Origin: Alkaliphilus sp. B6464
GTDB taxonomy: Bacteria; Bacillota; Clostridia; Peptostreptococcales; Natronincolaceae
Assembly: GCF_018141165.1 (NCBI RefSeq)
Contig: NZ_CP058557.1
Span: 1-64,000 of the forward strand
Direction: 5' to 3'
DNA length: 64,000 nt
Positions 35,395 to 44,251 of this stretch are shown here, piece after piece. The notes under the pieces were generated by a model. It was not told where the DNA came from and did no database searches. It worked only from the letters and a program-made list of their open reading frames with translations. How positions within the stretch are numbered: the first letter of the stretch is position 1; each line of letters opens with the position of its first letter. The translations under genes were made by a program, and so were the position numbers.

Positions 35395-36348
35395 TTAATT
35401 TTTTTCAAATATATGGGGCATTGGTTTATAAATGCTCTTACCAAGATGTTTCTTTTCCTCTGTCCCGTCTTCTTTAATTATAGTAATCCATGACTCTACA
35501 GCCCCGCCATCCATTCCTTCTGAAACTATTTTTTCAGTTCCCTTTGGAAGATCAGGATTGATATTGTATGTCTTTGGAGCTTCACTTATATATAGAGTTT
35601 CATGATTCCACCTTATTTCAGGTGGTTTTTCATTGCCGTAAAAAGCAATATAAAGAATGTTATCAATTCCCATTGACCATATTAATATAGGTGAATCAGT
35701 ATTGTTTCTAAATCTAATATCTTTAGCCCCATAAGCTACAGTGGCATCTTGGCCATAGGGAACATAGGGAACCGGCATACCATGATTATGTCTTTCTACA
35801 ATCTCTAAATTACTTAAAATTGCCACGTTATAAAGAGTTGAAGCAATTTTACATACTCCACCTCCAACTGTAGTAGTTACCTTCCCCCCAATATATGTGG
35901 GACCTTCTTTATATCCATTAGGCTCTGTATAGGGACCAATACTTTGATTTTGAGAAAAAATCTCGCCAGGCTTAATTACCTTTCCTGAAAGTGACTTAGC
36001 TGCAAGATGAACATTATATTCTTCCCCAGGCAATGGATCGAGCAAAATTGTACGAAATCCACCCATTAATACAGGTGTATTATACTTACTTAATGCTTCT
36101 TGGAAGTTAAGATCATCTTCCCAAGGTAAGACGGATATTGGACCAGAATTAGTTTTTGCACTTAATTTAATATTCTTATTAGTATCATTTGTACTAGTAC
36201 CTTTTTGGGGAGTGTATCTCACTGTATGCTGCGATCCTATATTTTCATTTTCTGTATTATTTATATCACTAATATTTTCTGAACTACATGAAATAGAGGT
36301 AATGCTTATAAGGATAATTAAAAAAAATATATATATTTTTTTTCTCAC
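35395..36348 (-). CDS. VanW-family lipoprotein
   Basis: A 317-residue protein. The N-terminal signal ends in a lipobox (SITSISC near residue 21), so it is probably anchored to the outer face of the membrane. Residues about 70-290 form the VanW domain with GEIFSQNQSIGPYT and TTVGGGVCKIASTLYNVA, the most conserved part. VanW domains occur in glycopeptide-resistance clusters and in many spore formers, but their activity is not established. The GTG start at 36346-36348 is placed by AGGAGGTG upstream. Other resistance genes are not near. Confidence 0.9.
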   Translation of the reverse strand: MRKKIYIFFLIILISITSISCSSENISDINNTENENIGSQHTVRYTPQKGTSTNDTNKNIKLSAKTNSGPISVLPWEDDLNFQEALSKYNTPVLMGGFRTILLDPLPGEEYNVHLAAKSLSGKVIKPGEIFSQNQSIGPYTEPNGYKEGPTYIGGKVTTTVGGGVCKIASTLYNVAILSNLEIVERHNHGMPVPYVPYGQDATVAYGAKDIRFRNNTDSPILIWSMGIDNILYIAFYGNEKPPEIRWNHETLYISEAPKTYNINPDLPKGTEKIVSEGMDGGAVESWITIIKEDGTEEKKHLGKSIYKPMPHIFEKN

Positions 36349-36532
36349 AGAAACACCTCCTTATAATATTTTGTATAATATGAGGCTCCAATATTCAGGT
36401 TAATTAAGGAAAGTAGCTTACATTGACTTAATCTAAGGTAATCTATTTTGTTATAAATAATAAATATTAAGCATAGAGTTAATAAGAAAGCTAAACAAAC
36501 TATGGAAGTACTTAATCTAGGAGGAGTAATTG

Positions 36533-36946
36533 ATGACAATATTACTATCACTCATTGGCATGATTTGCTGGGGAATTGCACCTATTCTTGCAAAAATTGG
36601 ATTAAAAGCCATGAATCCCATAACTGGTCTAGCATTAAGAAGCTTTATAACTACGGTAATAATTACTTTGTATATAAATATAGATAGCAACGTTGTAAAA
36701 CTTAAAGATATAACTTTTTATGGATTACTATTTATTGGGCTAGAAGCTGTTTTTTCAACTATAGTTGGTGATATAGCGTATTATGCAGCAATAAAAAAAG
36801 GAAATGTATCTTTAGTTACTATGATTATGTCAGCCTCTCCAGTAGTGACTTTATTTGGTGCAATGTATTTGCTTGGAGAACAAATTACCATAACAAAAAT
36901 AATTGGAGTACTTCTAGTAATATTAGGGATAATACTTATAGCATAA
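36533..36946 (+). CDS. Small EamA/EmrE-type membrane transporter
   Basis: A 137-residue protein with about four to five helices covering one EamA repeat, including ISLIGMICWGIAPILAK-like N-terminus and LLGEQITITKIIGVLLVILG at the C-terminus. Half-size EamA proteins act as dimers and export small metabolites or drugs. AGGAGGAG at 36519-36526 favours the ATG at 36533 over the TTG at 36530. It is divergent from vanW, with both promoters in the 36349-36532 gap. Substrate unknown. Confidence 0.85.
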   Translation: MTILLSLIGMICWGIAPILAKIGLKAMNPITGLALRSFITTVIITLYINIDSNVVKLKDITFYGLLFIGLEAVFSTIVGDIAYYAAIKKGNVSLVTMIMSASPVVTLFGAMYLLGEQITITKIIGVLLVILGIILIA

Positions 36947-36962
36947 GTCCTATGATAAAATT

Positions 36963-37004
36963 AAAAGCAAATTAATGGTACTTAATCCATCAATTTGCCT
37001 TTTT
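36963..37004. terminator. Bidirectional terminator between EamA gene and eutQ
   Basis: AAAAGCAAATTAATGG pairs with CCATCAATTTGCCTTTT with one bulge and one mismatch. T-runs are on both sides, so it can stop the plus-strand EamA transcript and the minus-strand eut operon. Confidence 0.8.
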
Positions 37005-37008
37005 AGAA

Positions 37009-37467
37009 TTATGATTGCCAATCAGCCGGATAAGTCACATAGATAAAACTTGCCTTTCCTTCAACTGAAAACTGGATACTTGAACCACTTGGAATCAAAA
37101 TCAATTCTCCTGCATTGGCAGTTATGCGACGTCCATCTATGATAATAGTTAGAGTTCCTTCAATAATATAATCTATTTCATCATATCCTAAAGTCCAATC
37201 GAAGGTGGTATCTTCCATTACCATTAGGCCACAACCCAATCTAGGACTTTCAGTAAGTGACACTAAATCCTTCGTATACACTTTATGATTAGGGTTACCT
37301 GTGTCCAATCGATCTTCTTCACTTACAGAAAACAATGGCAAGGAAATCGACATTATACCACTAGGGTCAACATGCCTTTTTGAAGAATCATCTAACTTAT
37401 TACTGTATTCTTCCATTATAATACTACGAACTAACTTTTCAATCTCTGATCTGCCTATATTCAACAT
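37009..37467 (-). CDS. eutQ: EutQ, cupin-type acetate kinase of ethanolamine utilisation
   Basis: A 152-residue cupin: after an N-terminal helix the beta-barrel shows FDWTLGYDEIDYIIEGTLTI and NAGELILIPSGSSIQFSVEG. EutQ is reported to have acetate kinase activity and converts acetyl phosphate to acetate inside the metabolosome. It is the last gene of the eut operon, 32 bases after eutH. The N-terminal stretch MLNIGRSEIEKLVRSIIMEE resembles a shell-targeting amphipathic helix. Confidence 0.9.
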   Translation of the reverse strand: MLNIGRSEIEKLVRSIIMEEYSNKLDDSSKRHVDPSGIMSISLPLFSVSEEDRLDTGNPNHKVYTKDLVSLTESPRLGCGLMVMEDTTFDWTLGYDEIDYIIEGTLTIIIDGRRITANAGELILIPSGSSIQFSVEGKASFIYVTYPADWQS

Positions 37468-37499
37468 CTTACCTCCATTCGTACTTAAATCCTACAGTA

Positions 37500-38591
37500 T
37501 TAGCTTTGTTCAATCCTAAATACACGTTTAGATAGAAATATGGCAACAAGAATGGCAGAAATACCACCGACTAGCTTACCAATAATCATTGGAGTAATCA
37601 ATTCTGGCGCAACCCCAGCTGTAAATCCTAAATGGTCACCAAATGTAAAGGATGCTGAAACTGCAAAGGCAATATTAATCACCTTTCCACGTTTATCCAT
37701 GTCCTTTACTGTTTGAAACATGGCGATGTTGTTAGCAAGAGATGCAATTAGACCCGCTGCTGCAATATCATTCATTCCTAACAAGTGACCTAGTTTCATC
37801 AATGGTTTATTGAATATCTTTGTGATCAAGAAAACCAATCCATAAGCACCAGCTAAAGTAATGGCAATACCACCAACTGTTTGAAATCCAACTTCAAGTG
37901 TATCTTGATTTTCAAATATTTTAATACCTAATAGTAAGTCTAACCCACCAATTGCCAGCCCAATGGCTGCAACAGCCACTATAATTTTCCCAAATATATT
38001 GAACCCTTTAATCATTCCCTCAGGGACTTTAAATAGTCCAATTGAAATTAAAATTGCTACAGCTATTATAGGTATTAGGTTCATAAAGACTTTAACTATT
38101 GGTATACCCATCACAATTCCTGCAACTAATGCTCCAATTGGAATAGTCGCAATCCCACATAATACTCCTTGTGCTAAATACTTTGTATCTTCCTTGCTGA
38201 TAATGCCTAATCCAACTGGGATTGTAAATACAATTGTCGCCCCCAGCATAGCTCCTAAAATACCACCTGAGAAAAGCGTAATTAGTGGATCTGTAGTCAT
38301 TTGTTGTGCTAAGAAAAATCCCCCCATATCATTTGCTAATAGAGTTCCTGCAAACATTGCTGGATCTGCTCCTAACAATTTATATAATGGAACCACTATA
38401 GGACTTAACCAATCTGATAACTTGGGTGCTATAACGATTATACCAGCCATTGAAAGTGCTAAAGCACCCATTGCTAGTATTCCTTCTTCAAATCGCTGGC
38501 CTAAACCAGTTTTATCACCAAGTGAACGGTCGATTGCACCTATGACCATTATAATTGCCATAACCCAAATTATTATTTCATTTATACTCAT
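37500..38591 (-). CDS. eutH: EutH, ethanolamine permease
   Basis: A 363-residue membrane protein with about ten helices that matches the EutH family, for example MSINEIIIWVMAIIMVIGAI at the start and MGGFFLAQQMTTDP near residue 98. EutH facilitates entry of protonated ethanolamine when external levels are low. It lies in the distal, non-shell part of the operon between eutN and eutQ. Length and helices are normal. Confidence 0.92.
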   Translation of the reverse strand: MSINEIIIWVMAIIMVIGAIDRSLGDKTGLGQRFEEGILAMGALALSMAGIIVIAPKLSDWLSPIVVPLYKLLGADPAMFAGTLLANDMGGFFLAQQMTTDPLITLFSGGILGAMLGATIVFTIPVGLGIISKEDTKYLAQGVLCGIATIPIGALVAGIVMGIPIVKVFMNLIPIIAVAILISIGLFKVPEGMIKGFNIFGKIIVAVAAIGLAIGGLDLLLGIKIFENQDTLEVGFQTVGGIAITLAGAYGLVFLITKIFNKPLMKLGHLLGMNDIAAAGLIASLANNIAMFQTVKDMDKRGKVINIAFAVSASFTFGDHLGFTAGVAPELITPMIIGKLVGGISAILVAIFLSKRVFRIEQS

Positions 38592-38629
38592 TCATTTCAC
38601 TCCATTCTATTTATAAATAGCAGCTTTTA

Positions 38630-38902
38630 TCATTTCTTTGGATAGTCCACAGTGTCTATAATACCGACAATAACCATATCAACAGGAATATTTTTACCAT
38701 CAAAAGATAGACGACCAGAGCTACCAGTGGTAATCAGTACCGATTCCCCAATGCCAGCACCTACGTGGTCAACTGCAACAACTAGAGCAGGATCAGCCTC
38801 TTGTTCGTTTAGTTGTTTTTCAATGAGTAGAAATTTTAAACCATTTAACTTTTCATCCTTGCGAGTAGCCCATAAGCTACCAACAACTTTTCCAATGAAC
38901 AT
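38630..38902 (-). CDS. eutN: EutN/CcmL pentameric BMC vertex protein
   Basis: A 90-residue single-domain protein of the EutN/CcmL family: MFIGKVVGSLWATRKDEKLN at the start, AVDHVGAGIGESVLITTGSS in the middle and VGIIDTVDYPKK at the end. These pentamers cap the twelve vertices of the shell. It follows the eut hypothetical gene by 13 bases. Confidence 0.95.
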   Translation of the reverse strand: MFIGKVVGSLWATRKDEKLNGLKFLLIEKQLNEQEADPALVVAVDHVGAGIGESVLITTGSSGRLSFDGKNIPVDMVIVGIIDTVDYPKK

Positions 38903-38915
38903 AGTATGCTCCTTT

Positions 38916-39533
38916 CTATACTATCTGAACACCTAAATCACGCATATAATCTCTAGCCAATGCTGTAATAATAGTGTTCTTATCTGCTTCAAAGATATCT
39001 CCTGCCTGTAAGTTCAGTTTTCGCACTTTTGCTATGGTAAGAAGCTCCTTCTTATCACTTTTATGAATTACATCTTTTACTTCTTTATTTATAGTTTCAT
39101 TTATCTTTTCAAAATTCTTTAATGGAAGTATAGAAGCACCGTACCTTACCAATTGGTTTTTATGATTCTCAAGGACTTGTAGCAATGCTCGTGGAGCCAC
39201 ATGCCGACTTGCCTGAAGCTCCATTCCTTCTTCTAAAAAAATAGCTTCTTTCTTATTCAATAAACGCTCCCAAATAATTACTTCATCTTCTGTTTGAGGA
39301 AGTCCTAGTGCTATGCGATTCATATTTAAAATAGACAGCTCAGTAACGATTACTATATCTGTATCTGATTTATCTTTAACTGACACTATTTCATAGCCTC
39401 TTTTTTCATAGTAAGTTCGAATACTTGAATATTCTTTCCCTAAAAATACAACTGTCTTCCTAGGTTCTTCCTTCTGTAAACGTTGTATAACAATATCTGT
39501 GATTTTTTGCACTAATACTTCAATATTGTCCAT
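38916..39533 (-). CDS. Conserved eut-cluster protein (TIGR02536-like)
   Basis: A 205-residue protein that I match to the uncharacterised family found in firmicute eut operons between pduL and eutN. The first 20 residues, MDNIEVLVQKITDIVIQ.., form an amphipathic helix like BMC encapsulation peptides, followed by a Rossmann-like half with VVFLGKEYSSIRTYYEKRGY. It may be a luminal enzyme, but its activity is not known. The spacing to pduL is 5 bases. Confidence 0.7.
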   Translation of the reverse strand: MDNIEVLVQKITDIVIQRLQKEEPRKTVVFLGKEYSSIRTYYEKRGYEIVSVKDKSDTDIVIVTELSILNMNRIALGLPQTEDEVIIWERLLNKKEAIFLEEGMELQASRHVAPRALLQVLENHKNQLVRYGASILPLKNFEKINETINKEVKDVIHKSDKKELLTIAKVRKLNLQAGDIFEADKNTIITALARDYMRDLGVQIV

Positions 39534-39538
39534 CTATA

Positions 39539-40174
39539 TCACCTCTTAACAATACGCCCTCGTACACCTTTCTTATGGCCACAAGCATTTGCTTCATCGT
39601 AATCAATGTGCATAGAAGTCTCAAACTTTGGACTTACTCTCACTATAACATCATCAAATATAAGTGGTCTTTCACTAAACACTTGAACGGATACCCTCTC
39701 TTGATCTTTGACATCTAACCTTTCGGCATCTATATCTTTTACATGAATATGGCGTTTTGCAACTATGACACCTCTATCTAATACAAAAGACTTAGAGCCA
39801 TTCATCACAATAATTCCTGGAGTGTTTTCAATATTTCCACTTAATTGGACTGGCGCATTTACACCTAGTGAACGTGCGTCTGTTAATGAAACCTCCACTT
39901 GACAGTTTTTTCGCTCTGGCCCAAGAATTATAACATTGTGAATAGTGCCCTTAGGTCCTTTAATACTCACTCGTTCTTCTGATGCAAATTCGCCTGGCTG
40001 TGATAAATATTTCGATGGGTGTAATTGATAACCCTTTCCAAAGAGGGAATCTATTGCCTCTCGATTTAGATGGATATGGCGTCCACTTGCTTCAATTTCA
40101 AAAGTTTGATCCATTACTTCGTGTATACGAGAGACAACTGCATCCACGATTGTATCAATATTATTTTTAGTCAT
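39539..40174 (-). CDS. pduL: PduL-type phosphotransacylase (EutD role)
   Basis: A 211-residue protein with two duplicated beta-barrel units of the PduL family and zinc-ligand motifs SGRHIHL near residue 30 and AKRHIH near residue 138. It converts acetyl-CoA to acetyl phosphate, recycling CoA inside the compartment, and replaces the unrelated Pta-like EutD of enterobacteria. The N-terminal helix NIDTIVDAVVSRIHEVM is a likely encapsulation peptide. It is 10 bases after the eutT-like gene. Confidence 0.93.
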   Translation of the reverse strand: MTKNNIDTIVDAVVSRIHEVMDQTFEIEASGRHIHLNREAIDSLFGKGYQLHPSKYLSQPGEFASEERVSIKGPKGTIHNVIILGPERKNCQVEVSLTDARSLGVNAPVQLSGNIENTPGIIVMNGSKSFVLDRGVIVAKRHIHVKDIDAERLDVKDQERVSVQVFSERPLIFDDVIVRVSPKFETSMHIDYDEANACGHKKGVRGRIVKR

Positions 40175-40184
40175 ATTTCCACCC

Positions 40185-40922
40185 CTATTCTATTGAATTT
40201 TCTTTTGACTGCACCATCAAAATCCAACAATAATCCTTTAAAATAGTCACTATTGAAATGCAATTTATATAATCTTCAAATGCCAGAATCTCTTTCATTT
40301 CTTTAACAATAAAATGTTCTAGTTCTTGTAAATATGCATGTAACTCAAATAAAGCTATAACACATTCTTCATCTTTATAGGTTGGAATAAAGGAACCTTC
40401 TGGATATAGACTGGCAATGTATGGCTTTTTGTCTTCCAACAACTTTTCAATTTCCTGTACTAGATCTAACTTGTCTGAAGCTAAAATCTTCACTGATATT
40501 GTCTTGACTACCATTAAGATAGTATTTAAAGCTTCTATTAACTCCATCTTCCCCATATGGTGACTTTTCTTTTGTAGGGTCAAAATATGGCTTATTATAA
40601 TATCAATTTTAATTTTAAATTGATAAGTTAAGTGACTTTTCCATATTTCCTGTCCTTTTCCATTATTATACATTAAAATTTCTTGGATATTCTTTACATT
40701 CTTGGATTCACTTACTTTCAACTGGGTCATTGGGAAGGTTGCTTCTTCATTCTTAGTCTCTGGTTCTTCTGGTATTTCCATATATTCAATAATAATATCC
40801 TTTAAATATTCTTTTGCAGAAGGGGTAATTACAGTCCCAGGTTCTAAAACTAAGAATTTTGTTTCTTTTAATTTCGTCGTACGGAGTAGTTTTTTTATTT
40901 TACTTTCCGTTAAAATAGCCAT
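40185..40922 (-). CDS. eutT: EutT-like protein, putative cobalamin adenosyltransferase
   Basis: A 245-residue protein. The N-terminal 50 residues (AILTESKIKKLLRT..., GTVITPSAKEYLKD) match the start of EutT, and the helical remainder fits a cobalamin-adenosyltransferase-like bundle. The CCxxC metal motif of enterobacterial EutT is absent; the only Cys residues are isolated and near the C-terminus. Because the operon also carries a full PduO-type enzyme, this copy may be a divergent or non-catalytic version. It is first after a mid-operon terminator. Confidence 0.65.
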   Translation of the reverse strand: MAILTESKIKKLLRTTKLKETKFLVLEPGTVITPSAKEYLKDIIIEYMEIPEEPETKNEEATFPMTQLKVSESKNVKNIQEILMYNNGKGQEIWKSHLTYQFKIKIDIIISHILTLQKKSHHMGKMELIEALNTILMVVKTISVKILASDKLDLVQEIEKLLEDKKPYIASLYPEGSFIPTYKDEECVIALFELHAYLQELEHFIVKEMKEILAFEDYINCISIVTILKDYCWILMVQSKENSIE

Positions 40923-40948
40923 TAGTATTCACTTCCCCTCGATAAAGA

Positions 40949-40990
40949 AAAGGCTGGGCATAAGCTTTTATTATGCCTCAGCCTCACTTT
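40949..40990 (-). terminator. Mid-operon terminator between eutM and eutT-like gene
   Basis: AGGCTGaGGCATAA and TTATGCCcAGCCT form a 12-bp stem with one mismatch, followed on the minus strand by TTTTCTTT. It is well formed and would reduce expression of eutT-pduL-eutN-eutH-eutQ relative to the shell genes unless bypassed. Confidence 0.8.
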
Positions 40991-41035
40991 TTATCTTCCA
41001 ACTTTAAGCGTTCATCATGAGTGTTCGAAGCCTGA

Positions 41036-41326
41036 TTATGATTGGGTATCGTATTTTGGTAGGATGACATCTACTTCCATATGTGGACGTGGTATTACAT
41101 GAACAGATACTAATTCACCAACTGCTTCTGCTGCTGCTCCTCCAGCATCTGTTGCAGCTTTAACAGCTCCCACGTCTCCACGAACCATAACTGTTACTAG
41201 TCCGCCGCCTACTTGTTCTTTTCCAATTAATGTTACATTTGCTGCTTTAACCATTGCATCTGCTGCCTCTATTGCTGCTACCAATCCTTTTGTTTCAATC
41301 ATACCTAATGCGTTTGTATTGGCCAT
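41036..41326 (-). CDS. eutM: EutM, hexameric BMC shell protein
   Basis: A 96-residue canonical BMC-domain protein: [20 protein letters not shown], then [20 protein letters not shown] and the C-terminal SVHVIPRPH. EutM is normally the most abundant shell tile; the hexamer pore lets small metabolites pass. It follows eutE by 65 bases with AGGAGG before the start. The 3' end overlaps the start of an intergenic repeat also seen near eutL. Confidence 0.96.
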   Translation of the reverse strand: MANTNALGMIETKGLVAAIEAADAMVKAANVTLIGKEQVGGGLVTVMVRGDVGAVKAATDAGGAAAEAVGELVSVHVIPRPHMEVDVILPKYDTQS

Positions 41327-41391
41327 TATAATTTCCTCCTAGATTTTTTATATTTTTATTTTTTTATCAATGTTATTGTGTTGCTCCTTAC

Positions 41392-42870
41392 TTACTTTAA
41401 CGTTTGTAGAACACGTTCAACGAGCAAATCTACTAATTGATCCTTACTAAGTCCCAAGTGTTCAACAGCTATAGCACTAACTTCTTCAAATATATCTTCT
41501 CCACGTATTTCATCTAATGTCCTAACGCCATAAACGACCCGGCGAAGATTAAATAAATTCTGTGGGCCAACATTGTCGGAAGTTGAACTTCCTCCTACAG
41601 CTCCACAACCTAGTGTCAAGGCAGGCATAAGGTTTGTAGTTGCTCCTATCCCACCTAATGTAGCTGAACAGTTTATTAGTAGTCGTGAAACTGGCACTTT
41701 TAAGGCGAATTCTTCTGTAATTCTTGTGTTTGTTGTGTGAATGACCATGGTGTGTCCTGCGCCTTCAAAGTTTAAAATCTTGATACTTAAATCGCGAGCT
41801 TCTTCCCAAGTGTTTACCGTATAAAAAGCTAAAATTGGTGATAGTTTTTCCCTTGAATAAGGTGCAAGATTACCAACACGTGTTTCTTCAGCAATAAGAA
41901 CTTTTGCATCTTCTGGTACAGAAATACCAGCTAATTCAGCAACAACCCGTGCACTCCTTCCAACGATCTTAGGATTCATTGTACCGTTTGGTCGTAGAAT
42001 ATACTTTTCAAGTTTTAGGGCATCTTCTTTTGATAAAAAATAACCACCCTGTTTCTTGAATTCTGAAATCACTTTTTCTCTACTGACTTCTTCAACAATA
42101 ATAGATTGTTCAGATGCACAAACTGTACCATTATCAAATGTCTTAGATTCAAGAATAAGCTCAACTGCTTTCGGGATATCTGCACTACGTTCTATAAATG
42201 CAGGTCCATTACCCGGTCCAACTCCAATTGCTGGTCTTCCAGAGGAATATGCTGCACGAACCATTGCAGACCCACCAGTAGCAAGAATTAAGTCTGTATT
42301 TTCATTTTTCATTAATTCATTTGTTGCCTGCATTGTAACTGTTGTAATTACACTAATAGCACCATCTGGTAAGCCAACATTTTTTCCTGCTTCATTTATA
42401 ATGCGAACTGTTTCCTTGATACAATTTAATGCACTTGGATGAGGTGAAAATACAATAGCATTTCCTGCCTTAATGCTTATTAGTGCTTTGTAGATAACTG
42501 TTGATGTGGGATTTGTTGAAGGAATAAGACCTGCAACCACTCCAACTGGAACAGCCACTTCCATATATTTAGCTTGTATATTATTTTTGATTATACCAAC
42601 TGTCTTCATATCTTTAATTGCATTTAATAAATCTCTTGATGCAAAGGCATTTTTAAGGACTTTATCTTGCCATCTTCCAAATCCTGTTTCTTCTTGTGCC
42701 ATTTTAGCTAGTTTCACACGATTGTCAAAAGCTGCCTTTGCTATAGCCTTGCAAATGGTGTCGATTTGTTCTTGAGATAACTTGGCTATTTCTTTTTGTG
42801 CTTCTTGTGCTCTCTTCAGTAAATCCCTAGTTTCTTGAACTGAAACAAGGTCTTTATCTATCAATCCCAT
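41392..42870 (-). CDS. eutE: EutE, CoA-acylating acetaldehyde dehydrogenase
   Basis: A 492-residue aldehyde dehydrogenase of the acylating type. The catalytic Cys lies in GTVCASEQS near residue 248, and the NAD loop region reads ATGGSAMVRAAYSS near residue 203. It oxidises acetaldehyde with CoA to acetyl-CoA. The N-terminal helix LVSVQETRDLLKRAQEAQK is the expected shell-targeting peptide. The start abuts the stop of the BMC-SAP gene (1-base overlap), so both are translated together. Confidence 0.95.
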   Translation of the reverse strand: MGLIDKDLVSVQETRDLLKRAQEAQKEIAKLSQEQIDTICKAIAKAAFDNRVKLAKMAQEETGFGRWQDKVLKNAFASRDLLNAIKDMKTVGIIKNNIQAKYMEVAVPVGVVAGLIPSTNPTSTVIYKALISIKAGNAIVFSPHPSALNCIKETVRIINEAGKNVGLPDGAISVITTVTMQATNELMKNENTDLILATGGSAMVRAAYSSGRPAIGVGPGNGPAFIERSADIPKAVELILESKTFDNGTVCASEQSIIVEEVSREKVISEFKKQGGYFLSKEDALKLEKYILRPNGTMNPKIVGRSARVVAELAGISVPEDAKVLIAEETRVGNLAPYSREKLSPILAFYTVNTWEEARDLSIKILNFEGAGHTMVIHTTNTRITEEFALKVPVSRLLINCSATLGGIGATTNLMPALTLGCGAVGGSSTSDNVGPQNLFNLRRVVYGVRTLDEIRGEDIFEEVSAIAVEHLGLSKDQLVDLLVERVLQTLK

Positions 42871-43487
42871 TAATGCTCAACTCCTTTATCCAGCAACGCT
42901 TCAATAAGCACTGCTTTATTAGCAGATTTAATTTCTGATTTCTTTATGGTAGAAAGATTTAATTTATATGCAAGTGAACGTAAATCGGCCACTTTCATTT
43001 TCTCTAGTTGTCTTTTATCAAAGGATGAATCTACAATTGTATCTACTCCATGTTCCAAATTTTCCTCTAAAATTTCTTTTGATTCATTCAAAGGTACGAG
43101 TAAAGCATTCTTTTTTTCTTCCACTATTTCATCTTTCTCTGTTTCTTCTATGATGGGTTGATTTGATTTCTTTGAGTCCGGAGGATTATCTTCCTTTTTA
43201 CCAAATGATTTCATCAACATCTGCTCAACTTGGTCATCCAAACGCGGGATAACATGGCTACTAATTAGACTATTCTTATTTGCCAAAGCAACTTCACCTG
43301 CCTCAACCGCTGCTTTTACTGCCGCAATATCTCCAATAATATGAATTGTTGTCAATCCTCCACGGATTGCTTCTCCTCCAAGTAAAGTTACATTTGCCGC
43401 CTTTGCAGCTGCATCTGCTGCTAGGATTGCACCTAACTTTCCATGTACTTCAATTAAACCTAATGCCTTAGCCACATTAACCACCAC
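42870..43487 (-). CDS. BMC shell protein with C-terminal SAP-like domain (EutK-like)
   Basis: A 205-residue two-part protein. Residues 1-85 are a BMC domain (ALGLIEVHGKLGAILAADAA, GEAIRGGLTTIHIIGD). An acidic, low-complexity linker spans about 95-155. The last 45 residues, with LEKMKVADLRSLAYKLNL then KANKAVLIEALLD-like spacing, fit a SAP or Rho-N-like helix-extension-helix used for nucleic-acid binding. E. coli EutK has a different, winged-helix tail, so the analogy is in layout. It overlaps eutE by one base and eutL by none. Confidence 0.85.
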   Translation of the reverse strand: MVVNVAKALGLIEVHGKLGAILAADAAAKAANVTLLGGEAIRGGLTTIHIIGDIAAVKAAVEAGEVALANKNSLISSHVIPRLDDQVEQMLMKSFGKKEDNPPDSKKSNQPIIEETEKDEIVEEKKNALLVPLNESKEILEENLEHGVDTIVDSSFDKRQLEKMKVADLRSLAYKLNLSTIKKSEIKSANKAVLIEALLDKGVEH

Positions 43488-44141
43488 CTAATAACTGGTT
43501 GGGTTATCTGCAACGGCTTCCACAGCTTTAGCAAATGCTTCACATGCTGCTTTACAAGCAGATTGTGATCCTGTTAGTAATGCTCCTGCAAAGTTTGTTT
43601 CAGTTGGTGGTCCATAAAATACATTCATTTTTACATCAGCAGATTTCAAAGCCGTATCAATAGCTACAATTGCTTCAAGTGGTGGTGCTATTAAATACGC
43701 AATGGCTTCTCCTTCTTTAACATTTGCTCCTTTTGAAAGATAAGAACCTGTTCTCGATACAGAATGAGCAAAATAAATTATTGAATTATCATCATTTGCA
43801 CTATAAAAGCTAGCTTCATTTTCTATTACCTCAATAGCACGATCTAGACCACTTCGTATCTCTGCCGGACTTGGACCTGCTAAGATTCCAATAACTTCTC
43901 CTACTAATTTTGTAGAAGCATTAGCAGCTCCAGCATACATACTTCTTGCATATACAACTGCTACATCTGATGCCTTCGTTGCTTCATCTAATGCTACATA
44001 TGTTACATCATCGGAATCAGCTGTTATAATCCCTAAACTTTTTTGGTTTGGTGCTAATTTTAATTCCTTTGCCAATCCATCATCAACATTTGGAATGATT
44101 TTTACACTTAGAACATTTGCACCTAATCGTTCATTCTTCAT
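43488..44141 (-). CDS. eutL: EutL, tandem-BMC trimeric shell protein
   Basis: A 217-residue protein with two permuted BMC repeats; MKNERLGANVLSVKIIPNVD starts it and NVFYGPPTETNFAGALLTGS falls in the second repeat. EutL trimers have a gated central pore and are thought to admit cofactors such as B12. It lies directly before the BMC-SAP gene. Length equals that of other EutL proteins. Confidence 0.95.
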   Translation of the reverse strand: MKNERLGANVLSVKIIPNVDDGLAKELKLAPNQKSLGIITADSDDVTYVALDEATKASDVAVVYARSMYAGAANASTKLVGEVIGILAGPSPAEIRSGLDRAIEVIENEASFYSANDDNSIIYFAHSVSRTGSYLSKGANVKEGEAIAYLIAPPLEAIVAIDTALKSADVKMNVFYGPPTETNFAGALLTGSQSACKAACEAFAKAVEAVADNPTSY

Positions 44142-44251
44142 TAGGAAACCTCCTTTTTAAATCAGGCAGTTTTTATTTTGAGCACTTGAAACTTTAAGCT
44201 TTATCTAGAGTTGAGTGCGACATAAAGTTTGTGAGCCTAAGCGAACAAATT

